Source: Clostridia bacterium (GTDB lineage: Bacteria; Bacillota; DTU025). Taken from it: DNA of 32,247 nucleotides. The notes beneath the pieces were generated by a model. It saw only the letters and a program-made list of their open reading frames with translations, did not search any database and was not told where the DNA came from. This document shows positions 32,100 through 32,247 of the stretch, piece after piece (position 1 is the stretch's first letter; every line of letters begins with the position of its first letter). The stretch covers positions 1 through 32,247 of the forward strand of contig JAYFQW010000079.1 in the NCBI GenBank assembly GCA_034926675.1, read 5' to 3'. A program made the position numbers and the translations under genes.

Positions 32100-32247
32100 C
32101 CTATCCCTGACGTTACGATGTAGCATCCCAGTTTTCTTCCAGCGCCCCTTGGGTGATAAGTTCAGGCCCGGCGACCAGTTGCTGGTTATCGATACCCTGT
32201 AAATTGTAAATCTATCCCAGAGGTACTGAGCCCCTCCGTATGGAATA
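32100..32247. other. Window end, no assignable gene
   Basis: A plus-strand frame ending at 32203 reads PLGDKFRPGDQLLVIDTL and may be debris of a gene. I cannot assign it, and the sequence stops 44 bases later. Confidence 0.25.

Overview
The window looks like chromosome from a GC-rich member of the Bacillota (Firmicutes), probably an uncultured clostridial or Limnochordia-like lineage. The evidence is the gene order spo0B-like/obgE, nadD, yqeK, rsfS, leuS, comEA, comEC, holA, rpsT, which is typical of that phylum, and a textbook T-box riboswitch in front of leuS. Many starts are GTG or TTG behind strong AGGAGG-type ribosome binding sites. I cannot name a genus from sequence alone.

The left third (1 to about 11,100) is a low-density accessory island with many decayed genes. 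A roughly 350-bp sequence occurs at 1-347 and again at 10041-10397 in the same orientation. Between the copies are a SAM methyltransferase, a truncated DUF6530-like ORF behind a palindrome, a URO-D-family protein, a broken multi-domain gene, a TPR lipoprotein, a CocE/NonD-type hydrolase, a transglutaminase-like protein and the 3' end of an IS1634-like transposase. Short hairpin units built on CAATG...CATTG lie inside and just before the repeats.

The middle (about 11,100 to 14,480) resembles an undescribed peptide-maturation cassette. It has a LuxR-type regulator with its own promoter, three TCACCCA heptamers at exact 12-bp spacing before a -10 box, a 33-codon ORF with an excellent ribosome binding site, a radical SAM/SPASM protein with a PqqD-like N-terminus, and a CPBP-family intramembrane protease overlapping it by ATGA. 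The peptide-product assignment is inference; the gene families are clear from motifs.

The right part is core genome. A Spo0B-like histidine phosphotransferase/kinase overlaps obgE, followed by nadD, a small RRM RNA-binding protein, yqeK and rsfS. A strong promoter then drives the leuS leader. This is a complete T-box (specifier CTC = Leu, antiterminator and terminator present) with an intact tRNA-Ala(GGC) gene lying inside it, between the stem II/III region and the antiterminator. That arrangement is the most unusual object in the window. comEA and comEC (DNA uptake) follow.

An operon for a sugar or glycerol-phosphate-type ABC importer (binding protein and two permeases, no ATPase) comes next, with a secreted PHP-domain phosphoesterase between the binding protein and the permeases. 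This suggests extracellular hydrolysis of a phosphoester coupled to uptake. holA and, on the opposite strand, rpsT with its own promoter and terminator close the window.
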